A DNA stretch of 64,000 bases, from the NCBI RefSeq assembly GCF_013401555.1, contig NZ_CP058552.1, positions 3,968,001-4,032,000 on the forward strand. Direction: 5' to 3'. The notes under the pieces were generated by a model that had not been told where the DNA came from, did no database searches, and worked only from the letters and a program-made list of their open reading frames with translations. Position 1 is the first letter of the stretch. Each line of letters opens with the position of its first letter. This document shows positions 16,355 through 24,499 of this stretch, piece after piece. The position numbers and the translations under genes are program-made. This DNA comes from Paenibacillus sp. E222 (GTDB lineage Bacteria; Bacillota; Bacilli; Paenibacillales; Paenibacillaceae).

Positions 16355-17086
16355 ATGTGGACTGCATTCATGTGGGGCGGCATCTCCGCCTCGGCTGTTG
16401 TCATTGGAGCACTTGCCGCGCTATTTCTGAAAATTCCGAAACGAGTTATTGGCTGGATTATGGCTTTTGGTACAGGGACCCTGATTGGTGCAGCCGCATT
16501 TGAATTGATTGGGGATGCGCTCAATGATGGGGGGATTGTGCCGACGGCGATTGGATTTACCTCAGGGGCCGTAGTGTACACGCTGTTCGATTTGCTCATT
16601 TCCAGTAAAGGAGGAGCCGGGCGCAAGCGTTCGGAAAACGCCGGTAACGGAGATTCCAGCCAGAGCGGACTTGGTATTTTTGCAGGGACGGTTATGGATG
16701 CCATTCCCGAATCGATCATGCTGGGGGCCAGTCTACTCGCCGGGAACGGTGTCAGTGTGGTGTTGGTTGTTTCTATCTTTGTCAGCAATATTCCTGAGGG
16801 CCTCTCCAGTACGGTTGGATTACAACGCAATAAATACACCCGCTCCAGAATTATCCTCATGTGGCTGGGTGTACTGATCATCTCTGCACTTGCAGCTTTG
16901 GGCGGATATTTGTTCCTGGAGCAGCTTCCTGATGAGATGGCCGCGGCTATTGGGGCATTTGCCGGAGGGGGCATTATTGCGATGATCTGTTCCACCATGA
17001 TGCCGGAAGCGTTCGAAGAAGGTGGGCCGGTAGTAGGTTTTATCGCTTCGATGGGATTGCTTGTATCCCTTTTGCTTGACCTTTGA
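16355..17086 (+). CDS. ZIP-family divalent metal transporter
   Basis: A 243-residue integral membrane protein with about eight hydrophobic helices and a short, charged, Ser/Gly-rich cytoplasmic loop (about 88-110, GGAGRKRSENAGNGDSSQS) between helices 3 and 4. The ZIP signature helices are present as AGTVMDAIPESIMLGASLL and VSIFVSNIPEGLSSTVGL, with the PES and NIPEG metal-site elements. The usual His of HN.PEG is replaced by Asp and Ser, so metal preference may differ from zinc. The ATG follows GAGAGGGG. It is probably a single-gene unit. Confidence 0.85.
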   Translation: MWTAFMWGGISASAVVIGALAALFLKIPKRVIGWIMAFGTGTLIGAAAFELIGDALNDGGIVPTAIGFTSGAVVYTLFDLLISSKGGAGRKRSENAGNGDSSQSGLGIFAGTVMDAIPESIMLGASLLAGNGVSVVLVVSIFVSNIPEGLSSTVGLQRNKYTRSRIILMWLGVLIISALAALGGYLFLEQLPDEMAAAIGAFAGGGIIAMICSTMMPEAFEEGGPVVGFIASMGLLVSLLLDL

Positions 17087-17110
17087 TTCATTCAGTTATA
17101 TGGGAGAGAA

Positions 17111-17154
17111 GAGTACCTTTCGGATGATGATCTGGAATAAGGTGCTCTTTTTTT
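17111..17154 (+). terminator. Terminator after the ZIP transporter gene
   Basis: GAGTACCTT (17111-17119) pairs with AAGGTGCTC (17139-17147) with one wobble, followed by TTTTTTT. Confidence 0.75.
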
Positions 17155-17275
17155 ACGCTGTGTTTTCTTGTGCTAAGCACTGGAGTTACATATAATTTTA
17201 GGTAGAACAACTGGCAAATGTTGAGTGATTGCTTTTAGCGATGGTTAATATGCAGGGGAAAGGCGGGGATTAAAA

Positions 17276-17884
17276 ATGAAACGTTTCGAGGATGAAGGCG
17301 CTTATAAATACAGCTTCTACGCTGTTCTTCGCCGGGGAGAGCAGGTCGATGTGAAATGTAAATCATGCGGCGGGCATGCCTTTATTGTCATAGAAGAAGA
17401 TCATTTGGCATGGAAATGTTTGCAGTGTTACGCTCATGGAATTCAAGGGACGGAATACGATTACATGGCCAAGAACAATTGCGTCCGATGTGAGCGCTGG
17501 TTCAATGTTGAAGTGACGGATGAGAAAAAGATAACTCACAAAGCGTCACATATCGAATGCCCGCACTGCGGGACTATTAATCATGTCGAATTACATAAAA
17601 AGCGAGCATACCAAGAGTGTTATCCCGATATTCAGGATGGGTGCGATCCTGTGTTTAATATGGAATTGTATTTTCTAGACTATATCAGAGGTAAGGTGCT
17701 GTGGGCTGTTAATCGGGAGCATTTAAACTATCTGATCTCATATATTTCGGCTGATTTGCGCGTGAAACCTGGAAATGTACCTTTGAAGACGGCTTCACAT
17801 TCCATCCCAGCTTATATCAAGAACGCCAAGAACAGGGAGCTAGTTGTCCGCATGTTGACCAAACTTCAGCATAAGACTGGATAA
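17276..17884 (+). CDS. Hypothetical protein with four CxxC zinc-ribbon knuckles
   Basis: A 202-residue protein of unknown role. Four CxxC pairs are visible: Cys28/31 (CKSCGG), Cys48/51 (CLQC), Cys69/72 (CVRCERW) and Cys95/98 (CPHCGT). That is enough for two zinc ribbons, the first of TFIIB-like spacing. The C-terminal half has no cysteine motif and contains YFLDYIRGKVLWAVNREHLN and YLISYISADLRVKPGN, reminiscent of domains found after zinc ribbons in uncharacterised Firmicute proteins. It is the first gene of a co-directional run to 22368, with a GGCGGGG ribosome site. RNA or DNA binding is only a guess. Confidence 0.7.
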   Translation: MKRFEDEGAYKYSFYAVLRRGEQVDVKCKSCGGHAFIVIEEDHLAWKCLQCYAHGIQGTEYDYMAKNNCVRCERWFNVEVTDEKKITHKASHIECPHCGTINHVELHKKRAYQECYPDIQDGCDPVFNMELYFLDYIRGKVLWAVNREHLNYLISYISADLRVKPGNVPLKTASHSIPAYIKNAKNRELVVRMLTKLQHKTG

Positions 17885-17923
17885 ACGGGGATATGGCGAG
17901 GCGTAACGTTAAGGAGGACAAAC

Positions 17924-18574
17924 ATGAAATTCCGTTTAAAGATTACGATATTTGCAGTGATCATAGGCATATTACTCATTCCAACTTATTTCATTTTACA
18001 GACGTATGGTGTGTTTCAAAAAGAGAAGGTACTCTCTGATTATGCTCTGGCTGTCGACGTGAATGGCAAATCCTATGAAGCCTGGCCGCTCATCAACAGT
18101 TTTGCGGCCATGGATAAGGAGGAAGACAACAGGCAGTTGTATTACCGTGTAGATATGAATCATATTCAATATCTTTTTCACATCGCGTATCAGGAGTTTG
18201 ATGTTAAACCGAGTGAAGAGAATCCCTATCTGGCGGGTAAAGTGAGCTATCACTCCACAGAAAATGAATATGTAAAATCCGAAAAGCAATATACCAATGC
18301 CAACGATTTTACAACGGCGTTGAATTTTTATAATAAGGACAAAGAGGTGATTTATACTTATCAAAATACTGGAAAAGGGGATGGAAAGCTGGTCCAATCC
18401 ATTATTCATCAGGGGATGAGTCGTTCTAGCAATGGAGGCAGCGAAGCTGCTCGTGATCCTTATATCAACGTTACGGCTTTGTTCCGTGATAAGTTAGGCA
18501 TCGATGTGAAGCTGGATGTGGATGAAGAACATAAAGTTGTAACCATTCGAATGAATAAAGCGGAGGCGAGATGA
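17924..18574 (+). CDS. Membrane-anchored hypothetical protein
   Basis: A 216-residue protein with one N-terminal transmembrane helix (about 6-25, ITIFAVIIGILLIPTYFIL), then an extracytoplasmic domain starting FQKEKVLSDYALAVDVNGKS. No catalytic motif is seen. The C-terminal part (YINVTALFRDKLGIDVKLDV, then DEEHKVVTIRMNK) resembles a copper-amine-oxidase-N or stalk-like beta unit, but I cannot name a family. The ribosome site AAGGAGG is strong. The stop overlaps the next gene's ATG by 4 bp (ATGA), so the two are translationally coupled. Confidence 0.65.
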   Translation: MKFRLKITIFAVIIGILLIPTYFILQTYGVFQKEKVLSDYALAVDVNGKSYEAWPLINSFAAMDKEEDNRQLYYRVDMNHIQYLFHIAYQEFDVKPSEENPYLAGKVSYHSTENEYVKSEKQYTNANDFTTALNFYNKDKEVIYTYQNTGKGDGKLVQSIIHQGMSRSSNGGSEAARDPYINVTALFRDKLGIDVKLDVDEEHKVVTIRMNKAEAR

Positions 18575-19131
18575 TGAATTTATTTGGTGTACATAAAGGA
18601 CCTACCTATTTGGAAGGTTTGGTTCGGGAGATTTCGGATGTTCAGACTCATGAAGTCGAATGGAAAGGCAAATTGCAAACGAGCGATGGACATGACAAGT
18701 TCCATATTTTTTATTATGGTGACTTAACCGATGATGATCTGATAACCTGGCATGATTCGACACCACTCATTGTATATGCAGAGCATACCTTAACAGGGGA
18801 ACGTTACTTACTCATCGATTCAGCCAAACACGGTTATGATGCCATGCTGTGTGAGACATATCCAGAGGAAGACCTGAATAACAGGCCGCTACGTCCCTAT
18901 CTGGACGTCGAAGGGGAAGACATATTTGAAGTACAGCTATCTGCCTTTTACAACGTACCGTGGGATGATGAGTTCGGGGAAGATGTGGATGAAGACGGAA
19001 CCTACGAATTAGTTACGGGAGAGCGCAAGGATTTTGAGCAGGTGAAACGTGACGGATATGATGCATTTGCCATTAGCATTGTAAACCGCAAGGGTGTACT
19101 AACCGAAATTGTGCAGGAAGAATTGGCCTAG
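18571..19131 (+). CDS. Hypothetical acidic protein, possibly immunity-like
   Basis: A 186-residue cytoplasmic protein that I do not recognise. It is strongly acidic (for example DDEFGEDVDEDGTYE) with alternating beta-strand-like segments (LIVYAEHTLTGERYLLIDSA) and no signal peptide. The start ATG overlaps the previous stop and has GGAGG 4-5 nt upstream. Acidic, compact, beta-rich proteins next to SUKH proteins are typical of immunity genes in polymorphic-toxin loci. No toxin gene is adjacent, so that reading is inference. Confidence 0.6.
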   Translation: MMNLFGVHKGPTYLEGLVREISDVQTHEVEWKGKLQTSDGHDKFHIFYYGDLTDDDLITWHDSTPLIVYAEHTLTGERYLLIDSAKHGYDAMLCETYPEEDLNNRPLRPYLDVEGEDIFEVQLSAFYNVPWDDEFGEDVDEDGTYELVTGERKDFEQVKRDGYDAFAISIVNRKGVLTEIVQEELA

Positions 19132-19208
19132 CCTTAACCTGGCTGAATTGCTAATCGATTGAATGAACTGTCTTGATTGAACGAAACGATCGTAGGGAGA
19201 TGTCGTGA

Positions 19209-19961
19209 ATGTATATAGTAACTCGTGCGTTGAAGCCCGTACCGGCTAAGGAACTGGATCATTTTGAAGAACAGTATTCCATCTCGTTACCTGCGTCATA
19301 TCGCCAATGGCTGGAACAATACGGGGAAGGCACGTATACGGGCTGGATGAATGTGCAGCGGCCGGATCAGGAGGTACTGAAACCTTTTGCTGAATATGAT
19401 TTTTGGATGCACACGGACGACACACCGGTTACTCAGAATCAGCTTCAGGAGTGCATCAGTATCGGCAGTTCGGTGGATGGTGATTTCCTGGCGATTCATC
19501 CAGAGGTGAAGGGATTGTTATGGTTCCCGCGTCATGATGAGCATATTATCCTGTGGACGTGCTCAGAAGCTGACTTTGGAGAGACACTGGACCGGATCTA
19601 TTGCGGATATTACCATCAGGATAAACCGCTGACCCCGGCGTATTTTGAACCGTGGAACGAGCTGCGAAACCATACGTTCTACCACTTGGTTAACGTTGAA
19701 CGTGGAGGCTCCATGAAAGAACTGGCCGATTTGTGTAAGAGCAGATTCAAATGGGATGCAGTGATGGAAAATGAGTACACATGTAAACTTTTTATGGTCT
19801 CCATGGGTGGATATGTACGTTTTAATTATGCGAACGGCAGGGAAATTGCGCTTTTCTATGAAGAGATGCACGGGACGGAAGGTGCGAGGGATCACGATCT
19901 GGATCAATTTTTGCTGGCACATCATTGTACAGTCATCAATAGAGGCGGAGTGGAGGAATAA
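19209..19961 (+). CDS. SMI1/KNR4 (SUKH) family protein
   Basis: A 250-residue protein. The first 130 residues carry the SUKH core: VPAKELDHFEEQYSISLPAS then YRQWLEQYGEGTYTGWMNVQ, followed by SIGSSVDGDFLAIHPEVKG and LLWFPRHDEHIILWTCSEAD. This is the family pattern of an LP.SYR helix, G...G and a late acidic strand. The C-terminal 110 residues (MKELADLCKSRFKWDAVMEN onward) form a second, unassigned domain. Bacterial SUKH proteins often neutralise nuclease toxins. The ribosome site is AGGGAGA. It ends 3 bp before the next start, so it is co-translated with the propeller protein. Confidence 0.75.
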   Translation: MYIVTRALKPVPAKELDHFEEQYSISLPASYRQWLEQYGEGTYTGWMNVQRPDQEVLKPFAEYDFWMHTDDTPVTQNQLQECISIGSSVDGDFLAIHPEVKGLLWFPRHDEHIILWTCSEADFGETLDRIYCGYYHQDKPLTPAYFEPWNELRNHTFYHLVNVERGGSMKELADLCKSRFKWDAVMENEYTCKLFMVSMGGYVRFNYANGREIALFYEEMHGTEGARDHDLDQFLLAHHCTVINRGGVEE

Positions 19962-19964
19962 CAT

Positions 19965-21266
19965 TTGCGTTGGTTGAAAGAAAATATTGCAGAAACATGG
20001 CGTAATGAAGGCAAAAGATACGCAAAAGATGTCAATGCATTTGTACGCAGAGGCATGGCAGGAGAGCAAGTAGATGAATCGGAGCTGGAGGCGGATGGAA
20101 GAACCTCGATCAGTACTGAAGTGTGGAATATGGTGAAGCAAGCCAATCTTCAAGGGGATGTGGAACGGCTTCGACTTGAACTGCCTGCTGCAACCTGGCC
20201 AATGAACGAACATTTTCAATCTGCCATGCAGGCGGTACGGGTGATTGGTTATCTGGATGCGGAAACAATGGTCTTCACAACCGGCACCTTCACGGAGAAT
20301 GGCTGTGTATATACGGCTGATCAAGATGGATGGCTGCCTTTCTCTCAGTATACCTTCGCAGGCTGTTCGCCAAATGGTGAAGACTATGCGCTGGCCGGAT
20401 CGGACGGTATTCATATCATCAGACAACCAGATCGCCATCTGGAAGGACAAGAGCTTGCGGTGTATCGCTGGGAAGATATCCAATCCAGTATTCAGAAGGC
20501 TCTGCCGCGCATCGAATCCCTTGCTGACAGCGAGCATCCGGAACGCACACTTGAAGGACTTATTCCTTTTAATGATGGAAAATCCGTTCTTATCTTCTCC
20601 AATTATGGAATCTACATGGTAGACCAAGATCAGGTATCCCTGCTTCACCCGGATCCGGCAGAGATCGAAGAATATGAGTTGGAAGATACGCAGATTGATA
20701 TGGGTCATGCAGCAGTCTCACGGGACGGTCGCTGGATTGCCTACGGCAGCCAGGTCAGTAACCATATGGTACTGGATCGCAAACAAAATAAGACGTATTC
20801 CCTTTATCCTGAATCCAGCTATCCTCATTATGCGGTATTCACTGCTGACAGCTCAGAGGTATGGTTTAATGCCTGTCACTTTTATAACGGTGCTACAATA
20901 CAAGTTCAGCTGGAAACGATCGATGGTAATGAAAATAAAGAAGATTGGCCTGTAATGGATGAGAACGCCCGTGTATACGCTGCAGTGGAATTGGATGCAG
21001 GCATGGTGCTTGGTGACGCATATGGATATTTATACTGTGTGAATGGTGACGGGCAGGAAGTGTGGAGACATTTTGTAGGCAGCACCATCTATTCCTTGGC
21101 AAGCTCTCCTGACCAGTCCAAACTTGCTGTCGGTACGTTCGGAGGCATGCTGCATATTCTTGATCTGCACTCGGATCAGATGGATGAGTATGGCATAGGC
21201 ACAGGCACCCTCCGTGAAATTGAGCGCTATGTGTTATGGCGTGGAGAAGAACCTTTACGTTGGTGA
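19965..21266 (+). CDS. Beta-propeller-like (WD40/PQQ-type repeat) hypothetical protein
   Basis: A 433-residue protein starting with TTG at 19965 (GGAGG 8 nt upstream, inside the end of the SUKH gene). After a helical N-terminus (1-80) comes a series of four-stranded blade-like units: VRVIGYLDAETMVFTTGTF, then WLPFSQYTFAGCSPNGEDYA, then MGHAAVSRDGRWIAYGSQVS, then PHYAVFTADSSEVWFNACHF, then ARVYAAVELDAGMVLGDAYG and finally TIYSLASSPDQSKLAVGTFG. The SPDGR..A.G-like turns are propeller hallmarks. It has no signal peptide. It could act as a scaffold for the neighbouring proteins; a function is not known. Confidence 0.65.
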   Translation: MRWLKENIAETWRNEGKRYAKDVNAFVRRGMAGEQVDESELEADGRTSISTEVWNMVKQANLQGDVERLRLELPAATWPMNEHFQSAMQAVRVIGYLDAETMVFTTGTFTENGCVYTADQDGWLPFSQYTFAGCSPNGEDYALAGSDGIHIIRQPDRHLEGQELAVYRWEDIQSSIQKALPRIESLADSEHPERTLEGLIPFNDGKSVLIFSNYGIYMVDQDQVSLLHPDPAEIEEYELEDTQIDMGHAAVSRDGRWIAYGSQVSNHMVLDRKQNKTYSLYPESSYPHYAVFTADSSEVWFNACHFYNGATIQVQLETIDGNENKEDWPVMDENARVYAAVELDAGMVLGDAYGYLYCVNGDGQEVWRHFVGSTIYSLASSPDQSKLAVGTFGGMLHILDLHSDQMDEYGIGTGTLREIERYVLWRGEEPLRW

Positions 21267-21310
21267 ACACCAATGATTGTAGATCAAGATTGGATAAAGT
21301 AGGGATTGAA

Positions 21311-21739
21311 ATGAAGCGTGAAGAAGCAGTGATTTTGTTGAAATGTCATGCCTTTACTTACGATGATCTGAATCATTCGAAGATGGAAACCGGTTTTCTT
21401 GGTAGCTTGCGCCCCTTTCGCGGTAACCTGAATGAAGAAAATTTTCATGAACTCATGGAAATCCTGCATGTCTTGGCTCCTGAACTAAAACAACCTACGT
21501 TGGATCGTGAAGTTATGGCTTCACTATGGGGAATCACCCACCTAGGACGTGCTTGGGCTGTCGAACCTGAAGGCATGTTGCAGAGTAACAACTTGATCAC
21601 AGATGATCAAGTTGCGTTGATGGAACGTTGGCTGGATCTGTTTTCCTACGCTGTTATGGTCCTGATCGAAGGCGGAGGGGAAGAAGAGGCATTCTGGGGA
21701 TATCAGGAATATGTACGGGAACGGGTAGAGAAGAGTTGA
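21311..21739 (+). CDS. Hypothetical helical protein
   Basis: A 142-residue protein that I do not recognise, starting at the ATG at 21311 (AGTAGGGA about 5-8 nt upstream). A longer frame from 21236 overlaps the previous gene and lacks a ribosome site. It looks all-alpha: MKREEAVILLKCHAFTYDDL, then ELMEILHVLAPELKQPTLDR, then ALMERWLDLFSYAVMVLIEG. It has a Trp/Tyr-rich end (EEAFWGYQEYVRER). It sits between the propeller gene and a second SUKH gene in the same run. Confidence 0.6.
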   Translation: MKREEAVILLKCHAFTYDDLNHSKMETGFLGSLRPFRGNLNEENFHELMEILHVLAPELKQPTLDREVMASLWGITHLGRAWAVEPEGMLQSNNLITDDQVALMERWLDLFSYAVMVLIEGGGEEEAFWGYQEYVRERVEKS

Positions 21740-21756
21740 AAAGGGAGGGATCCATC

Positions 21757-22368
21757 ATGACATCTGAAATGAATGCAAAATGGAATGAATTGTTCGATAC
21801 GCTGAATGAGCTTTTGAACGAAAAAATCCAAGATGATGAAATTCGGCAGTTATACGACGAATACCAGCATCAGGAGGGTGCTTCTGAGCAAAGTCTAACC
21901 GCATTTGAAACGGAGTATGGCGTCCGGCTGCCGGAGGATTTCCGTGCCTTCTATAAGCGTAAGGACGGGAGTGGTTATGCATTTCATATCTTGTATCCGG
22001 GTGATGCGGAGGCAGAGGAATGTACTCCGTTTTATCTGATGTCGTTGAAGGAAATTCGGGAAACCAAACAATACTTCTGTGAAGTAGATGAGAAGTTGGA
22101 TGAGTACTATTCTGCGGAAGAGATCAGCAAACTGGACCCGGAGATTAAGCCTTACTTATTCCATAAAGCGTGGATTCCTTTTGCAACGATGGCGGGAGGC
22201 TCCCTGTATTTGATGCTAGATTTTGATCCGACAGAGAAAGGAACCCACGGGCAAGTGATTATGTATGTGCATGATCCGGACTTTGTTTATTATGTGTCGG
22301 AGACGTTTATAGATCTGTTGGAGATGTCCAATCGTAATCTGAAGATCATGGATGAGATTGAATATTGA
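21757..22368 (+). CDS. SMI1/KNR4 (SUKH) family protein, second copy
   Basis: A 203-residue protein beginning at the ATG at 21757 (GGGAGGGA, 6 nt spacer). A longer frame upstream overlaps the preceding gene and is not used. SUKH hallmarks: SLTAFETEYGVRLPEDFRAF then YKRKDGSGYAFHILYPGDAE, FYLMSLKEI, WIPFATMAGGSLYLMLDFDP and GTHGQVIMYVHDPDF, followed by VSETFIDLLEMSN. The typical order of an LPEDF.AFY helix, GG..Y.LDFDP and a late helix is complete, so this is a confident family member. It closes the run that began at 17276. A role as an immunity or accessory protein is inferred from the family. Confidence 0.85.
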   Translation: MTSEMNAKWNELFDTLNELLNEKIQDDEIRQLYDEYQHQEGASEQSLTAFETEYGVRLPEDFRAFYKRKDGSGYAFHILYPGDAEAEECTPFYLMSLKEIRETKQYFCEVDEKLDEYYSAEEISKLDPEIKPYLFHKAWIPFATMAGGSLYLMLDFDPTEKGTHGQVIMYVHDPDFVYYVSETFIDLLEMSNRNLKIMDEIEY

Positions 22369-22428
22369 GCAGGCAGAGAGCCGTTCAAATGAAGGGAATC
22401 ATGAAGTGTAACAAAAAGTTAACAAGGA

Positions 22429-22453
22429 CAGGAGCTGCCGGTGGCAGCTCCTG
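22429..22453. terminator. Terminator between convergent genes
   Basis: CAGGAGCTGCC (22429-22439) pairs perfectly with GGCAGCTCCTG (22443-22453) over a 3-nt loop. T-rich sequence on the minus-strand side (opposite AACAAAAAGTT) favours termination of the minus-strand gene. Confidence 0.7.
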
Positions 22454-22469
22454 TATTGCCCTTTTACGA

Positions 22470-22757
22470 TTAGAAACGATGGCCGTGGAAACCTCCGCCA
22501 GGTCCACCAGGTCCACCAGGTCCTCCGCCATGTGGTCCGCCCGGATAGCCGCCTCCAGGAAATGGGCCGTGCGGACCTCCCGGGTAACCGCCATGCCATC
22601 CTGGGCCTCCGATATGTCCGATGGGAAAGGGCAGTGGAAACGGTACGATGGGTGGATAGGGATAAGGGTAGGGGTAGGGGTAGGGCGGCGGTGGATAATA
22701 AGGGTAAGGATAACCCGCAGTTGGCGGGATAGGAACTGAACCAGGTCCGTATGCCAT
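22470..22757 (-). CDS. Pro/Tyr- and Gly/His-rich low-complexity protein, spore-coat-like
   Basis: A 95-residue protein of two low-complexity halves. Residues about 8-50 are Pro/Tyr-rich (TAGYPYPYYPPPPYPYPYPY), and residues about 50-92 are Gly/Pro/His-rich with GGYPGGPHG-type repeats. It has a proper ribosome site (GGAGG, 8 nt before ATG) and its own terminator. Such composition is common in spore coat and exosporium proteins and other self-assembling surface proteins; no fold is expected. Its DNA shows the matching short tandem repeats. Its start lies only about 25 bp from the start of the plus-strand frame at 22783. Confidence 0.7.
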   Translation of the reverse strand: MAYGPGSVPIPPTAGYPYPYYPPPPYPYPYPYPYPPIVPFPLPFPIGHIGGPGWHGGYPGGPHGPFPGGGYPGGPHGGGPGGPGGPGGGFHGHRF

Positions 22758-22782
22758 GTTGCATGCCTCCAGTGTTTAATTG

Positions 22783-23446
22783 ATGATATTAGCCTATGCA
22801 GCGATGCAATGGAGTGACACAGAGGGGTTAATAGAACGTGGTATGGGTGAAGGGGGATATGATGTGGTTGCTGTATCGTTTCATACTGATCCAAGAGGCG
22901 CTGCCTATGAACATTTAATTGACGAGTTGATTGAGAAAACAGATCGTTTTTTGCTGGTGGACAGAGGAAGATACGATGACCACGAAATACCAGGGGTTTC
23001 AAGAGTATTGCAGAGACTGAAGCCTTACCTTATTGAAAGCTGTACGATGGAAGAAATGATAATGCAAAGTGGAGCCATGTATTCAGAGGGGATCTATTAC
23101 ATATATCGCTGTACACCGAAATCAGGGCAGATCCTTAAGGAAGAAGCAAATCGTTTTCATGACTGGTTGTACCCATCACTGCCGGATGATCTTTGTTTTT
23201 TGAAAGAGGATGGGAGCGATTTTTTCTCTAGTGTTGCTCATGAGAACATATATGGAATGGGGATTACACAAGAAGAAGCTAGTGAGTTTAAACATTAGTT
23301 ATTCTGGCATACGCGAGCTTCCTCCTGAGCTGGAGAAGCTGGAGAATCTGCGTTATCTGGGTGTGACGAACAGCTTAATTGAAGAGACTCCTGAATTTGT
23401 GTCGCGGATGACTTGGTTGCAGCATGTGGACTTGTCCTGTACATGA
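22783..23446 (+). pseudogene. Leucine-rich-repeat protein gene, probably frameshifted near 23280
   Basis: The first frame (22783-23298) encodes 171 residues of unknown family (MILAYAAMQWSDTEGL onward; HDWLYPSLPDDLCFLKEDGS) and ends SEFKH*. In the +1-shifted frame a leucine-rich repeat continues at once: LVSLNISYSGIRELPPELEK then LENLRYLGVTNSLIEETPEF and LQHVDLSCT* to 23446. A single frameshift would give one protein with an LRR tail, which itself looks truncated. The start has no good ribosome site and lies about 25 bp from the divergent gene, leaving no room for two promoters. I therefore regard the 5' end as uncertain too. Confidence 0.5.
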
Positions 23447-23498
23447 GTAGGCGTCAGTTCGGAAGAGATTTTGGCGAAAAAAGATGATGAATAACAAC

Positions 23499-23544
23499 AA
23501 CAAACCAATCCTGACGAGGCTTCCTGTGTCAGGATTGGTTTGTT
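23499..23544. terminator. Long perfect hairpin terminator
   Basis: A 17-bp perfect stem: AACAAACCAATCCTGAC (23499-23515) with GTCAGGATTGGTTTGTT (23528-23544), and a 12-nt loop. Confidence 0.75.
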
Positions 23545-23665
23545 CTGTAAATGTATCTTCCTCAGAAATGGGCTCACGCATAGTAGCCCAGAGCATAAGC
23601 TGGCGTATAGGTTATCACCTAAACCGAGAGCGAAGGGCAGGCGTTTTATTTTGGCAACTTCCTAT

Positions 23666-24355
23666 ATGGACTATACCTTACCAACCACCCAATTTACATT
23701 TGACGTGAACCAGAATCCTTTCTTCAAAAAAGACGGAAATAACTATATTAACTTTCTCTCCATTCATCAATTAAACACATTGGGAAACGTATCCTTGCTG
23801 GATATTTTTCTTAGCACAGGCAATGTGGTTGAACCTCATATTCATCAGAATGCAACCGAGCTGGTGTATTGCATCAGTGGTTCCGCCGTCGTTTCCCTCA
23901 TCAATCCGTTTACCAATGAGTTGTTAAACTTTACGATTACTCCGGGTCAAGTAGCGAATGTTCCACAAGGTTGGTGGCACTATGAAATTGCAACGGTAGA
24001 TCAGACCCACCTGCTCGCTATCTTCGATGCGCCGGTTCCTGAAGCTATATTTGGTTCGGATATTTTACGACTGACACCTGCCAGTATTCTGGCCCATACG
24101 TATTGTTTGGATGAGAATAAGGTAAAGGATACACTTGCTCCCATTCAAAAAACGGTAATTGTTGGGCCGCCAGTGGACTGTGTAACTCAAGTTTCTCCGG
24201 CAACAAACATTCCTGACTCGAATAGCCATCCCAACGTTCAGCCTTATGTGAATCGACTTCCATATTGGGGAACCTGGGTTGATCCCCGTATTATCCACGA
24301 ACCCGGTTGTCCGTATTATACCGAACCTCCTATGAGCACGGATAATCAAGGGTAA
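23666..24355 (+). CDS. Cupin-domain protein with C-terminal Pro/Tyr extension
   Basis: A 229-residue single-cupin protein related to germin and oxalate-decarboxylase-type cupins. Metal-site motif 1 is EPHIHQNATELVYCISG (two His and Glu), and motif 2 is VPQGWWHYEIA (His). After residue about 165 follows a non-cupin tail ending LPYWGTWVDPRIIHEPGCPY. The ATG at 23666 begins just before the conserved region. A TTG at 23651 with a weak AGGGCAGG site is an alternative and may be the real start, because the ATG has no ribosome site. A paralogue is at 40242. Catalytic activity is unproven; coat-associated cupins also exist. Confidence 0.75.
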   Translation: MDYTLPTTQFTFDVNQNPFFKKDGNNYINFLSIHQLNTLGNVSLLDIFLSTGNVVEPHIHQNATELVYCISGSAVVSLINPFTNELLNFTITPGQVANVPQGWWHYEIATVDQTHLLAIFDAPVPEAIFGSDILRLTPASILAHTYCLDENKVKDTLAPIQKTVIVGPPVDCVTQVSPATNIPDSNSHPNVQPYVNRLPYWGTWVDPRIIHEPGCPYYTEPPMSTDNQG

Positions 24356-24427
24356 GTGACTGATATAAGGCGTTTAAGTGGGGTTCATCCCAGTACATTG
24401 TCACAAGTGAAAGTATAGAAATTATAC

Positions 24428-24469
24428 AAAAAAAGAAGCGTCCGAGTTCGGAGGAACGCTTCTTTTTTT
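24428..24469. terminator. Bidirectional terminator
   Basis: AAAAAAAGAAGCGT...CC pairs with GG...ACGCTTCTTTTTTT around a short loop. A- and T-tracts on the two sides serve both the cupin gene and the convergent Rieske gene. Confidence 0.85.
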
Positions 24470-24499
24470 GTCCATTTGTTTTCCATAGTTGTTTTCCAT

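Noticed and set aside
16324..17091. 255-residue open frame on the minus strand
   Set aside because: It is antisense to the ZIP transporter gene, whose product has clear membrane helices and family motifs. Pro/Ser/Ile-rich shadow frame.
19563..20708. 381-residue open frame on the minus strand
   Set aside because: It is antisense to the SUKH and propeller genes, with His/Phe/Cys-rich composition and no start signals.
22495..22740. Short GC-rich repeats that could look like a CRISPR or satellite
   Set aside because: They are in-frame codons for Gly-Pro and Tyr-Pro repeats of a low-complexity protein; there are no unique spacers of constant length.
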